Positions 16,819-25,758 of a stretch of DNA of 54,194 nucleotides are shown here, piece by piece; position 1 is the first letter of the stretch, and the number at the start of each line of letters is the position of its first letter. The position numbers were made by a program, and so were the translations under genes. Location of the stretch: positions 1 through 54,194 of the forward strand of contig DBOL01000036.1 of NCBI GenBank assembly GCA_002299555.1, in the 5' to 3' direction. The notes under the pieces were generated by a model. The model was not told the origin of the DNA, made no database searches, and saw only the letters and a list, made by a program, of their open reading frames with translations. Source of the DNA: Candidatus Aminicenantes bacterium UBA647. Lineage in GTDB: Bacteria; Acidobacteriota; Aminicenantia; UBA2199.

Positions 16819-18831
16819 TTATTTAAGTCTTTTTATCACAAGTGCTTCAAGCTTTTTTTCGTCGGCAAGGAAAGGAATTGTCAGATGGCCTTTATCACTA
16901 TTATTCCTGTTCCACTCTTCTGCCGTCTCAAGAGCATTGTCATTTCTCGCCCAGGCACGTCTTGCAACACCGTTCATCACATCCCATTCCATTGCAGATC
17001 TTATTATTTTATCTTTATGGTCACTACCATCAAGAACGAGCCCGAATCCGCCGTTAAAAGCTTTCCCGATCCCAACACCACCACCATTGGAAAGTACTAC
17101 CATTGACATCCCCCTGACCGCATCTCCGGCAAAATTCTGAACAGACATATCAGCAGTGATATTGCTACCATCCTTAATGTTGGACGTTTCCCTGTAAGGT
17201 GAATCTGTTCCCGAAACATCATGATGATCCCTTCCTATCATGACAGGCCCGATCTCACCATTCCTGACCATCTCGTTGAATTTCAAGGCAATACTCACTC
17301 TTCCACCAGCATCTGCATAGAGGATCCTTGCCTGGGTTCCTACCACAAGTGAATTTTTCTCAGCATCTCTGATCCATTGATAGTTATCCCTGTCCATCCC
17401 CCTTCTCTCTGGATCGATCTGAGACATCGCTGCCGCGTCAGTCCTCTTCAGGTCTTCCGGAATACCAGAGAGGCAAACCCATCTGAACGGACCATAACCA
17501 TAATCAAAACACATTGGTCCCATAATATTTTCAACATAGCTCGGGAAGACAAATCCTGCTGAAGGGTCGGTCGGATCATTAGCTACTTCTCTCAAGCCCG
17601 CATCATAAACAGCTTTTAAAAATGAGTTACCATAATCCCAGAAATAGGTCCCCTGTTCAGCAAGATCGGTGATCACCTTAAAATGCTTTATCAATGATCT
17701 GTCAACCTCTTTTTTAAACTTCTCCGGATCTTCAGCAAGCAGCTTCCGTCCTTGTTCAAAATTATATCCTGCAGGAGTGTAACCGCCACCATAAGCATCG
17801 TGACAGGATGTCTGATCTGAAAGTAACTCTATTTGTATATTATTGGAAGCAAAATATTCGAGCAGATCAACGATATTCCCATGGAAAGCTATAGATACGG
17901 GCTTCCCGGACTTCCTGTATTCATTGATCCAGCCCACGATCTCATCAGGATCTCCGGAAACCTTGGAAACCCATCCCTGCTCATGCCTGGTTTCAATTCT
18001 TGACCTGTCCACTTCAGCAATAACACCTATACCACCGGCAATTTCAACAGCCTTCGGCTGGGCACCACTCATTCCTCCAAGCCCCGAACTGACAAACACA
18101 ACACCACTCAGATCTTTATCATCAGGTATCCCCAGATACAACCTTCCTGCATTCAGAAGAGTTATGTAGGTCCCGTGAACAATGCCCTGAGGGCCTATAT
18201 ACATCCACCCACCTGCAGTCATCTGTCCGTAATTTGAAACGCCAAGAGCTGCAGCTTTCATAAAGCCATCAAGATTATCGTATTCACCAACAAGAATTCC
18301 ATTTGTGGAAATTACCCGGGGTGCATACTTTGATGTGGGAAACAATCCAAGAGGATGTCCCGAATATACAATAAGAGTCTGATCTTCTCTCATTTCCTCA
18401 AGATAATTTTTTACAAGCTGATACTGCATCCAATTCTGAAAAACCTGGCCACTCTCGCCATAGGTGACAAGCTCGTAAGGATAAAGTGCAACATTGAGAT
18501 CCAGATTGTTATCTATCATCACCTGAAAAGCTTTACCTTCAATTGTGTTCCCTTTATATGAGTCAACAGGTTTCCCGGATATTTTTTTATCCGGCCGATA
18601 CCTGTATCCGTAGATCCTTCCTGTAGTAATTAATTCTTCCAAAAACTCAGGAATAATTTCATCATGGAGATGGCCCGGAATATAACGAAGAGCATTTTTC
18701 AGTGCAATTACAATCTCTTTTTGATTCAGATTAAGTCCACGGTTCGGAGCTCTTCTTATACCTGTTTTGAATTTTTTTTCAGATGGTAAAGTGTCGGGTA
18801 ATTTAAAGGATATTGATTCTTTTAGGTCCAT
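16819..18831 (-). CDS. hutU: Urocanate hydratase, long (UROC1-like) form
   Basis: The enzyme adds water to urocanate with bound NAD+, the second step of histidine degradation. From the ATG at 18831, preceded by ggaggaaaa, the protein is 670 aa; an in-frame extension to 18912 would lie beyond the promoter. Typical bacterial HutU is about 550 aa. The extra N-terminal region (RRAPNRGLNLNQKEIVIALKN) is like that of animal UROC1. NAD-binding and catalytic segments are present: SGLGGMSGAQPKAVEIAG, DQTSCHDAYGGGYTPAG and GRDHHDVSGTDSPYRET. No hutH, hutI or hutG is in the window. Confidence 0.93.
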   Translation of the reverse strand: MDLKESISFKLPDTLPSEKKFKTGIRRAPNRGLNLNQKEIVIALKNALRYIPGHLHDEIIPEFLEELITTGRIYGYRYRPDKKISGKPVDSYKGNTIEGKAFQVMIDNNLDLNVALYPYELVTYGESGQVFQNWMQYQLVKNYLEEMREDQTLIVYSGHPLGLFPTSKYAPRVISTNGILVGEYDNLDGFMKAAALGVSNYGQMTAGGWMYIGPQGIVHGTYITLLNAGRLYLGIPDDKDLSGVVFVSSGLGGMSGAQPKAVEIAGGIGVIAEVDRSRIETRHEQGWVSKVSGDPDEIVGWINEYRKSGKPVSIAFHGNIVDLLEYFASNNIQIELLSDQTSCHDAYGGGYTPAGYNFEQGRKLLAEDPEKFKKEVDRSLIKHFKVITDLAEQGTYFWDYGNSFLKAVYDAGLREVANDPTDPSAGFVFPSYVENIMGPMCFDYGYGPFRWVCLSGIPEDLKRTDAAAMSQIDPERRGMDRDNYQWIRDAEKNSLVVGTQARILYADAGGRVSIALKFNEMVRNGEIGPVMIGRDHHDVSGTDSPYRETSNIKDGSNITADMSVQNFAGDAVRGMSMVVLSNGGGVGIGKAFNGGFGLVLDGSDHKDKIIRSAMEWDVMNGVARRAWARNDNALETAEEWNRNNSDKGHLTIPFLADEKKLEALVIKRLK

Positions 18832-18847
18832 TTTTCCTCCAGAGGCA

Positions 18848-18876
18848 ACTATATTCAAATCCATGGTACTTGTCAA
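18848..18876 (-). promoter_or_regulatory. Promoter for hutU
   Basis: On the minus strand, TTGACA, a 17-nt spacer and TATAGT sit about 16 nt before the ATG. This is the closest match to the sigma-70 consensus among the leadered genes, and it fixes the hutU start at 18831. Confidence 0.7.
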
Positions 18877-18897
18877 GATTAGTCTATATGAGAATCC

Positions 18898-18926
18898 TTT
18901 ACCAAATTTCACAGATATCGTATAAT
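18898..18926 (+). promoter_or_regulatory. Promoter for the purD operon
   Basis: TTTACC (18898-18903), 17 nt and TATAAT (18921-18926) precede a short leader with ggagggg before the ATG at 18955. The -10 overlaps an upstream in-frame ATG (18925), which cannot then be the start. Confidence 0.65.
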
Positions 18927-18954
18927 GAGATTCAAGATCTACCGGAGGGGAAAA

Positions 18955-20217
18955 ATGAAAATATTAGTAATAGGTTCCGGCGGGAGAGAGCATGCTCTTA
19001 CATGGAAGATCTCTCAATCAAAAAGGGTTGACAAAATATATGCTCTTCCAGGGAATTGCGGGAGCGGAGAGCTGGCTGAACTGGTTGACATTGATGCTTC
19101 TAATATTATTGAGATCGCAGATTTTGCACAGAAGGAGAAGATACACCTGACCATTGTCGGACCTGAACTTCCGCTCTCACTTGGAATTGTAGATGAGTTT
19201 AACAGGAGAAATCTTAAAATATTCGGGCCTACTCAGAAAGCCGCTCAGATAGAATCTTCAAAAGTATTTGCAAAAGAGTTCATGAAGAACAACAATATCC
19301 CGACATCAGACTTCAAAGTATTTAATTCAGCAATGGAAGCTGTAAATTATCTCAAATCCGTAACTTTTCCGGTAGTAATAAAAACCGATGGACTTGCCGC
19401 GGGGAAAGGGGTCTTTGTGTGCAAGGATAAAAAAGAGGCTGAGGAAAGCATAAGGGCGATACTCCTTGAAAATAAATTTGGAAAAGCGGGAGAATATATA
19501 ATAATTGAAGATTTCATTAAAGGAGAGGAACTCTCTTTTATAGTAATATCTGATGGAAAAAGAGCTCTCCCAATGGCCACATCAATGGACTATAAAAAAG
19601 CCTTTGAAAATGATGAAGGCCCAAATACAGGCGGTATGGGAGCGATATCCCCCTCCCCTGCAATTTCAGAAAAATTATTCAATAAAATAATGTCCACAAT
19701 AATAATTCCCACCATCGAGGGGATGAGATTCGAGGGGAAGGAGTTTAGAGGGGTCCTTTATGCCGGATTGATGATCACTCCCTCCGGACCAATCACACTG
19801 GAGTTCAATGCAAGATTCGGAGATCCGGAAACACAAGCATTAATGTTGAGGTTGCAAAGCGATATTGTTGATATATTTGAAGGCTCTGTAGAAGGGAGCC
19901 TCTTTGATGTTGAAGCTAAATGGGACGACAATGTCTCTGCCTGTGTAGTTCTTACCTCCGAGGGATATCCGGGAAATTATGAGACCGGAAAAGAAATTGA
20001 AGGACTGAAGAGGGTTAAGGCCACCAACTCTGAGATATTCCATGCCGGAACAAAGATGGAAAACAACAAACACTTCACTTCCGGTGGACGCGTCCTGAAT
20101 GTTTGCTCTAAAGGAAAGACAACAAAAAAAACAATGGAACAGATTTACGATTCTATTCAATTTATAAAGTTTGATAATATGTTCTGTCGAAAAGATATCG
20201 GAGGTATGAAAAAATGA
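18955..20217 (+). CDS. purD: Phosphoribosylamine-glycine ligase
   Basis: The protein is 420 aa from the SD-supported ATG. It is an ATP-grasp enzyme that joins phosphoribosylamine to glycine, step 2 of purine synthesis. Visible marks are the N-terminal VIGSGGREHALTWK, the ATP-grasp lid VIKTDGLAAGKGVFV, and the metal-binding LEFNARFGDPETQ. It overlaps purE by 4 bp and leads a seven-gene plus-strand run. Confidence 0.96.
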   Translation: MKILVIGSGGREHALTWKISQSKRVDKIYALPGNCGSGELAELVDIDASNIIEIADFAQKEKIHLTIVGPELPLSLGIVDEFNRRNLKIFGPTQKAAQIESSKVFAKEFMKNNNIPTSDFKVFNSAMEAVNYLKSVTFPVVIKTDGLAAGKGVFVCKDKKEAEESIRAILLENKFGKAGEYIIIEDFIKGEELSFIVISDGKRALPMATSMDYKKAFENDEGPNTGGMGAISPSPAISEKLFNKIMSTIIIPTIEGMRFEGKEFRGVLYAGLMITPSGPITLEFNARFGDPETQALMLRLQSDIVDIFEGSVEGSLFDVEAKWDDNVSACVVLTSEGYPGNYETGKEIEGLKRVKATNSEIFHAGTKMENNKHFTSGGRVLNVCSKGKTTKKTMEQIYDSIQFIKFDNMFCRKDIGGMKK

Positions 20218-20717
20218 ACCCAAAAGTTGGAATGATAATGGGGAGCGATTCAGATTATCCTTATGTGGAAGGTGGAATAAAACTATTGAAAAAATTTGAG
20301 ATCCCTTTTCTTGTTGAAGTTAGTTCTGCTCACAGAACACCGGAGAGGACTGTCGAACTCGTTAAAAGTTTTGAGGAATCCGGGATAAAGGTCATAATTG
20401 CTGCTGCTGGCGGAGCAGCTCATCTCCCGGGAGTCATTGCAGCTCACACACTTCTTCCTGTTCTGGGGGTCCCTATCACCTCGTCTATTTCCGGAATCGA
20501 CTCTCTCTACTCAATAGTTCAAATGCCGGGCGGAATACCTGTTGCAGCTTTCAGCATTGGGAACTCGGGCGGGATAAATTCAGTTCTTTTTGCAATGGAA
20601 ATACTTGCTCTGGAAGACAACTCGATCAGAGAGAAACTTGTCGAATTCAGAAAAGACCAGGGTGAAAAAGTGTTGGAAAAAAGTATAAGACTCCAGAAAA
20701 AAATTGAAAATGAATGA
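20214..20717 (+). CDS. purE: N5-carboxyaminoimidazole ribonucleotide mutase
   Basis: This is a 167-aa PurE. Substrate-binding motifs are MGSDSDYP, SSAHRTPER and AAGGAAHLPGV, and the ISGIDSLYSIVQMPGGIPVA segment is conserved. Class I PurE rearranges N5-CAIR made by PurK, while class II uses AIR and CO2 directly. No purK is in the window, so the class cannot be settled by context, but the GSDSDYP form favours class I. It overlaps both neighbours by 4 bp. Confidence 0.94.
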   Translation: MNPKVGMIMGSDSDYPYVEGGIKLLKKFEIPFLVEVSSAHRTPERTVELVKSFEESGIKVIIAAAGGAAHLPGVIAAHTLLPVLGVPITSSISGIDSLYSIVQMPGGIPVAAFSIGNSGGINSVLFAMEILALEDNSIREKLVEFRKDQGEKVLEKSIRLQKKIENE

Positions 20718-21964
20718 ACTTTTATGTCAGCTTTTTCGGATGCCGTACAAATCAGGCCGAAATCCAGGAATGGATAATCGAGCTGGAAAATTACGGATAC
20801 CGGTTAACCAATGATATTGAAGAAGCTGAATTCGGCATTCTTAACACATGCAGCGTTACCGAAAAAGCGGAAAAAGATGTTATAAGATTTTTAAGTAAGA
20901 TATACAAAAAATCGAACATCCCATGGGTCGTCGCAGGATGTACAATATCTAACATTAATAGTTCACTGGACAAAAGGTATAGTAACTATTTTTTCCTTAA
21001 TAATATCGAGAAAAAGGGGCTCATTGACCTGATCAGGGAAAAATTTCCTTTCAGTGATAATATAATATTTCATTCATCATTCCGGTCAAGATTTTTCCTG
21101 AAAGTTCAGGATGGATGCAATTTTAATTGTTCTTTTTGTATAGTCCCTTCCTTGAGAGGAAAGTCAGCAAGCATTCCACCGGAAGAACTTGTAAAAAAGG
21201 CCCGTTATTATTCATCTCTGGGGTACAGAGAAGTTATATTAACCGGGATCAACCTCTCGTCATACGGGTACGACCTTTTCCCGAGACGTAATATACTAGA
21301 GTTAATCGAATCTCTTTCAAAAATTGAAGATATTGAAATCATCCGTTTAAGCTCTCTTGATCCCCGATTTATAGATTTCAAATTTATTAAACAGTTGAGC
21401 GGAACAGAAAAAATAGCCCACAGTTTCCACTTCTCCTTTCAAAGCGGTAATGACTCCATCCTCAGGAGTATGAAAAGGAACAATAAAGTAAAAGACTATA
21501 AAAAAATACTTGGGGACTTTTACTCATTTTTCCCCGATGCCAATTACGGAGCAGATTTTATCCTGGGTTTCCCGGGAGAAGGAGAGAAGGAATATTTAGA
21601 AACTTATGAATTTGTTAAGAAAAGTCAGCTAAACTATATCCATGCATTTCCGTTCTCCCCCAGAAAAGGGACAAAAGCAGAGACAATGGAGCAGGTGCAA
21701 GGCAAAACGGTCAGAAAAAGGGTGCTTGAATTCAGAGAACTCAACAAGGAAAAAAAATTCAGATATAGAGAGAAGCTCAGAGGAAAAACTCTTGAAGGGA
21801 TCCTGATAGAAGAGAAAGATAATTATTCACTTGTTACTACAAAAAACTATATCTCTGTAAAAGTCCCTACGATAAAGGGGTTAAAAAAGAGACTTGTTAA
21901 AGTCCGGGTTACTAAGATCGTAAATGAAAATCTTTGTGAGGGTGAAATTGTCAAAACTTCTTAA
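20714..21964 (+). CDS. mtaB: MtaB-type tRNA methylthiotransferase
   Basis: The protein is 416 aa. It has the three-part layout of radical-SAM methylthiotransferases: an N-terminal UPF0004 domain (FFGCRTNQAE, NTCSVTEKAE, VVAGCT supplying three cysteines), the radical SAM motif CNFNCSFC with DGCN before it, and a C-terminal TRAM domain. The GCRTNQAE start fits MtaB (2-methylthio on t6A37) better than MiaB or RimO. It uses the t6A product of YrdC/Sua5 chemistry. Its start overlaps the purE stop by 4 bp. Confidence 0.88.
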   Translation: MNFYVSFFGCRTNQAEIQEWIIELENYGYRLTNDIEEAEFGILNTCSVTEKAEKDVIRFLSKIYKKSNIPWVVAGCTISNINSSLDKRYSNYFFLNNIEKKGLIDLIREKFPFSDNIIFHSSFRSRFFLKVQDGCNFNCSFCIVPSLRGKSASIPPEELVKKARYYSSLGYREVILTGINLSSYGYDLFPRRNILELIESLSKIEDIEIIRLSSLDPRFIDFKFIKQLSGTEKIAHSFHFSFQSGNDSILRSMKRNNKVKDYKKILGDFYSFFPDANYGADFILGFPGEGEKEYLETYEFVKKSQLNYIHAFPFSPRKGTKAETMEQVQGKTVRKRVLEFRELNKEKKFRYREKLRGKTLEGILIEEKDNYSLVTTKNYISVKVPTIKGLKKRLVKVRVTKIVNENLCEGEIVKTS

Positions 21965-22427
21965 GATCCTTATCTTCATATTTATTTCATCGCTCATAAA
22001 CGGAGAGGATCTCGCATCCAAGAAAACTGAAACCCCAAACCTGACAGGTACAAGGGCTCTTGAAAAATCTCTTATATTTCCCGGGTTGGGGCAACTTCAT
22101 GAAAAAAAGTATTTAAAGGGAGTTGTTTTTATTACTGCAGAGTTACTTGCAATAACAGGTGCCATTCTCACCAATCATCAGGGGAATAAAAATTATAATA
22201 AATACAGATCTTCATTAACCACAAGTGATGCGCTTTTCTTCAGAAAAGAGACCGAAAACTTTGACAGGCAAAGAAACCTGTTCATCGCGGCCGGCATTGG
22301 TGTCTGGATAATAAATTTGCTGGACATTTATATTATTAAAAAAAAAATGGAAAAGAAATCCATAGAAGTTTCTCTTAAAAAAGGGATCAATAATGAAATA
22401 TGTTTCACTCTTAATTATAGTTTCTAG
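21948..22427 (+). CDS. DUF5683-like membrane protein
   Basis: I chose the TTG at 21948 because gaggg lies 5 nt before it; an ATG at 21924 in the same frame lacks an SD. The protein is about 159 aa with a signal segment (about 1-20), then the DUF5683-type motif ALEKSLIFPGLGQLHEKKYLKG, and two hydrophobic segments (GVVFITAELLAITGAIL and LFIAAGIGVWIINLLDIYI). The role of DUF5683 is unknown. It overlaps mtaB upstream and the next lipoprotein gene downstream. Confidence 0.7.
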   Translation: MSKLLKILIFIFISSLINGEDLASKKTETPNLTGTRALEKSLIFPGLGQLHEKKYLKGVVFITAELLAITGAILTNHQGNKNYNKYRSSLTTSDALFFRKETENFDRQRNLFIAAGIGVWIINLLDIYIIKKKMEKKSIEVSLKKGINNEICFTLNYSF

Positions 22428-23097
22428 CCTCTTCTTTTCATGCCGGGGACGGATATTCAACAATCCATATGACCCGGAGAAAGATGAAAGAGGGTATGAG
22501 ATCCTTTCTATTATAAGTGTTGAGAACAATAGAATACCATTTGATCTGACATTCTCGGGAGATTCACTCTGGATAATACAGGAGAATTCCCATCCTATTT
22601 CACTTAATTATACATCCGGGAGTATGATCCGGGAATTATACACTCAGAATGCTTCCGGGATCGCATACGATGGTACGAACCTCTGGATACTTGGAAACGA
22701 GACACGGTCATTAATAAATATAAGTATTATTAATGGAGAAGAGATCCGGACGATCCGGCTATTGGAAGGAAATTACAGCTATCTGGAATTCAGGGATCCC
22801 TATCTTTATTCGATAGACAGACTGACAAATTCAGTTACTACAATTGATCCTGATTCAGGCTCTATAGTAACTTCTTTTCGATCTCCATCATTTTCCATTG
22901 ACGGATTCTGTTTTGACGGAACAAGATTCTGGATACTTGATGGTTCAGAAACGAAAATATTCGTCACAGACATTGAGGGGGTCCTTCTGAACACATTCAG
23001 GACTCCGACTGACACTCCTTCAGGGCTTGCCTTCAGCGGGAATGTTATATGGATGGGTGATCAGAGCGGAAAGATATTAAAATTGAGATTCGATTGA
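22393..23097 (+). CDS. Lipoprotein with beta-propeller repeats
   Basis: The protein is 234 aa. The N-terminus is a lipoprotein signal ending in LFFSC at residue 17. The mature chain repeats a D-G-(T/N)-x-(L/F)-W-I-L type unit: GDSLWIIQE, GTNLWILGN, GTRFWILDG and GNVIWMGDQ, spaced about 40 residues apart as in propellers. It overlaps the DUF5683-like gene by 35 bp and the barrel gene by 4 bp. A periplasmic or outer-membrane-anchored binding role is inferred. The partner may be the adjacent barrel. Confidence 0.72.
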   Translation: MKYVSLLIIVSSLFFSCRGRIFNNPYDPEKDERGYEILSIISVENNRIPFDLTFSGDSLWIIQENSHPISLNYTSGSMIRELYTQNASGIAYDGTNLWILGNETRSLINISIINGEEIRTIRLLEGNYSYLEFRDPYLYSIDRLTNSVTTIDPDSGSIVTSFRSPSFSIDGFCFDGTRFWILDGSETKIFVTDIEGVLLNTFRTPTDTPSGLAFSGNVIWMGDQSGKILKLRFD

Positions 23098-24929
23098 TAA
23101 AAAAAAAGATCGTCCCAACAATATTTCTGATACTGATCTCCAATTTTATACACCTGAGCTCAACGGTATTAATTGACATATCAGGGGATTATCTTTTCTA
23201 CAGCTATGACCACAATTACATATTCGGTAAAGGGAACATTATAATTAAGGCAGCTGATTATGAATTAAAAGGTAAATCTCTTGAGATCAATATGAGGAAC
23301 AGATCTTTACTTCTGACATCATCCTGCGAAGTGACCGGCTCAGACAAAAAAGTACAAAATGCAGATATGGTCAGGTCAGACCTGAATAGGATGTCTGTCA
23401 TTTTATACAATTACGGAGATAAGATAAAAATAAATTCATTAAAGGGTACTAAACCTTCAGTCGATTTTCAGGCAAAGAGAAGAATACTATTGGAGGATTC
23501 ACTTCTCTATTTTGTCGGCAAAAGATTCAGGATCAAAGATGATTTTGAACTAACTGGTTATAAGGTTGTAGTATTCATTGAGGGGACACAATCCGTAGCA
23601 TTTAACAAGTTCAGGATGGACAAAGGTATATCAGGGAAAAATGATCTCTTCAGTATCAATAATTTATGGTACACAAATAAATCAGGACTTATTACAGATG
23701 TGTCATTCAATTATAAGAATGACTTTGGAAAAACAAAGTTTTCAAACCGGGAATTTATAAAACTCAATTATGACCTGTTCAAAGTCAGATCAGATTCTCC
23801 TGAACCACAATTTAATATCGGAACAGAAAGTTCTCTGAAATTTTCTAAATCCTCAACCCTGATCCTGAAAGGCGGTTACATTACAGGGAATTCAGGGATG
23901 GCGCTTTTAACATGGAATTTAAAACCCGGTAAAATTGTTAATTCTTCATTGACACTTGACTACAGGGATAGAGTAAACGGCAATTCTGAATTATGGATCA
24001 GGGGAGGATTGGGCCTTGATCTGAAAAAAGGTGGGCAGATAAATTTCAAATATAATCATGAAAAGGACCTCGGGTATTCAGGAGATATTTCCTATAGCAA
24101 CAGGATAGCAAAATTTTTATCCCTCTCCGCCACTTCAAGCCTTTCTGCAATTAAAGTTTCTGATTCCATGCTTAACAAAATATCAGACACACGTCTCTCC
24201 CTGAACTATACGAATGATGTGTTCAATTTTTCAGCAAATTATTCACTTAACAGGGATCTTATTAATGATAATGCCCGTTATTCTCCCGGATTTAGGATGA
24301 ACACAAGGCCTCTTGTTTTTTATGGAGGACTGCTGAACCTGAATTTCTCATCATCCCTTATGTTCACCACTATAAGGAGAGAGCAATCAGAAGAAAATTC
24401 CTTCAGATCAAATTCCGCACTTTCAATTTCAGGAAAACATCTTGATATTTCAGATGACATCTTTATTGATATTTCCGGAAAGGTCGAACAATTTTTTGAT
24501 AGCGACCCTATGGAAAACTTTACAACCGCAGGCGTCATCCTCCGGAGTGTTCATAATTTTTCAGGCAATACATCAATAGAGCTTCTTTACAATTTTCACA
24601 CAAGACGTGAGACCAGGAAATGGCTGATCGCAGGAACATCAACTGGAGATATTTCTGCAGTATTGAGATTCAAAACACCTGAAGGGAAACTGAATATGCA
24701 GAGTTCTATATCTTATGACATTGAGAGGGGTGACTACACAACAGGATTTTTGAATTTGAGATATAATTTGATAAAATACTGGAATCTTCAATCTTTTTTT
24801 AACTATGATTTCGAATTTAGGAGAATGAACTATAGTGTATTTCTTGAACGGAAGGCCGGAAGGATATTACTTCGGGCATCTTACAGATCTCTATCGAAAC
24901 AATTTCAATTGGAGCTGATACCGAGATAA
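23094..24929 (+). CDS. OstA/LptD-like outer-membrane beta-barrel protein
   Basis: The protein is 611 aa with a signal peptide (about 1-24). Residues 25-130 form an OstA-like jellyroll: YIFGKGNIIIKAADYELKGK and EINMRNRSLLL are the kind of strands found in LptA and the LptD N-domain. Residues from about 200 on are alternating amphipathic strands typical of a large barrel, rich in Ser, Asn and aromatics. LptD inserts LPS in the outer membrane. Identity with LptD is uncertain, since it is shorter than E. coli LptD (784 aa) and no LptD cysteine pairs are seen. It sits directly before rsmA (1-bp overlap); in E. coli lptD and rsmA also share an operon. Confidence 0.65.
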   Translation: MIKKKIVPTIFLILISNFIHLSSTVLIDISGDYLFYSYDHNYIFGKGNIIIKAADYELKGKSLEINMRNRSLLLTSSCEVTGSDKKVQNADMVRSDLNRMSVILYNYGDKIKINSLKGTKPSVDFQAKRRILLEDSLLYFVGKRFRIKDDFELTGYKVVVFIEGTQSVAFNKFRMDKGISGKNDLFSINNLWYTNKSGLITDVSFNYKNDFGKTKFSNREFIKLNYDLFKVRSDSPEPQFNIGTESSLKFSKSSTLILKGGYITGNSGMALLTWNLKPGKIVNSSLTLDYRDRVNGNSELWIRGGLGLDLKKGGQINFKYNHEKDLGYSGDISYSNRIAKFLSLSATSSLSAIKVSDSMLNKISDTRLSLNYTNDVFNFSANYSLNRDLINDNARYSPGFRMNTRPLVFYGGLLNLNFSSSLMFTTIRREQSEENSFRSNSALSISGKHLDISDDIFIDISGKVEQFFDSDPMENFTTAGVILRSVHNFSGNTSIELLYNFHTRRETRKWLIAGTSTGDISAVLRFKTPEGKLNMQSSISYDIERGDYTTGFLNLRYNLIKYWNLQSFFNYDFEFRRMNYSVFLERKAGRILLRASYRSLSKQFQLELIPR

Positions 24930-25702
24930 TGGCACGACAAAAAATGGGCCAGAATTTTCTTCAGGACAGGAGAATTGCAACCAGAATTGCAAATACGGTT
25001 TTGGGGGGAAATGAAATAATTCTAGAGATAGGTCCCGGAAAAGGGATAATGACAGGGATACTCGCAGAGACACCGGGAGAAAGAAGGGTCATTGCAATTG
25101 AAAAAGATGAAGAACTTTACAATAATCTCCTCACAACTGAGCCCCTTTCAGGAGTTGAAATACTGAACAGAGATATTCTCAAATTTAAAATCGAAGAGAT
25201 CTCAGGTAAAGAAAAAGTGACAATTCTCGGAAATATCCCTTACAACATATCAAAGGAGATTCTGGACTGGATCATTAAAGAGAACGGGTTTATTGTTAAC
25301 GGGACTCTGATGGTGCAGAGAGAGTTTTTCCTGAAGATTACATCCCTTCACGGATCAAAGATCTATAATGCCCAGTCTGTAATGTTCGGACTCCTTTTTG
25401 ACAATAATAAACTTTTCGACGTAAAACCGGGAGCATTCTCTCCTCCACCCAAGGTAAATTCAACCGTGTTCTCATTTTCAAGGAGAGGATCCATGCAAAT
25501 ACCTGATGATGTTCCCGGCCTTTACAACATGTTGAAAACTGCCTTCGTACACAGGAGAAAGACATTGACAAACAATCTGGGACGCATATACAAAAAGGAC
25601 CGGATAATTGATTTCCTTCACGACAAAAATCTTCCCAAAAATATAAGAGCAGAGGATATGACCAGAGAAGACCTGAAAGAATTATATCCTTCACTCAAAT
25701 AA
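24929..25702 (+). CDS. rsmA: 16S rRNA (A1518/A1519-N6,N6)-dimethyltransferase
   Basis: The protein is 257 aa, normal for KsgA/RsmA. It dimethylates the two adenines of the 16S 3' hairpin loop. Motifs in order are KMGQNFLQD, the SAM loop EIGPGKGIMT, EKDEELY, the catalytic NIPYNIS, and SPPPKVNSTV. The ATG overlaps the TAA of the barrel gene (TAATG). Confidence 0.95.
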   Translation: MARQKMGQNFLQDRRIATRIANTVLGGNEIILEIGPGKGIMTGILAETPGERRVIAIEKDEELYNNLLTTEPLSGVEILNRDILKFKIEEISGKEKVTILGNIPYNISKEILDWIIKENGFIVNGTLMVQREFFLKITSLHGSKIYNAQSVMFGLLFDNNKLFDVKPGAFSPPPKVNSTVFSFSRRGSMQIPDDVPGLYNMLKTAFVHRRKTLTNNLGRIYKKDRIIDFLHDKNLPKNIRAEDMTREDLKELYPSLK

Positions 25703-25758
25703 AAGGGGACAGGTACCTTTGCTAATTTAGAATGCAAAATTTATAATTCAAAATCAAG
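25703..25758. repeat. Short repeat-like motif between convergent genes
   Basis: The motif ggggacaggtaccttt (25705-25720) is nearly self-complementary around ggtacc. It resembles gtgacagacaccttt at 12433. Short ggggacagg-acc-type motifs of this sort are seen dispersed in many genomes. Confidence 0.3.

Noticed and set aside
18832..18912. N-terminal extension of hutU to 18912
   Set aside because: A near-consensus promoter lies at 18848-18876 and a strong SD precedes the ATG at 18831.
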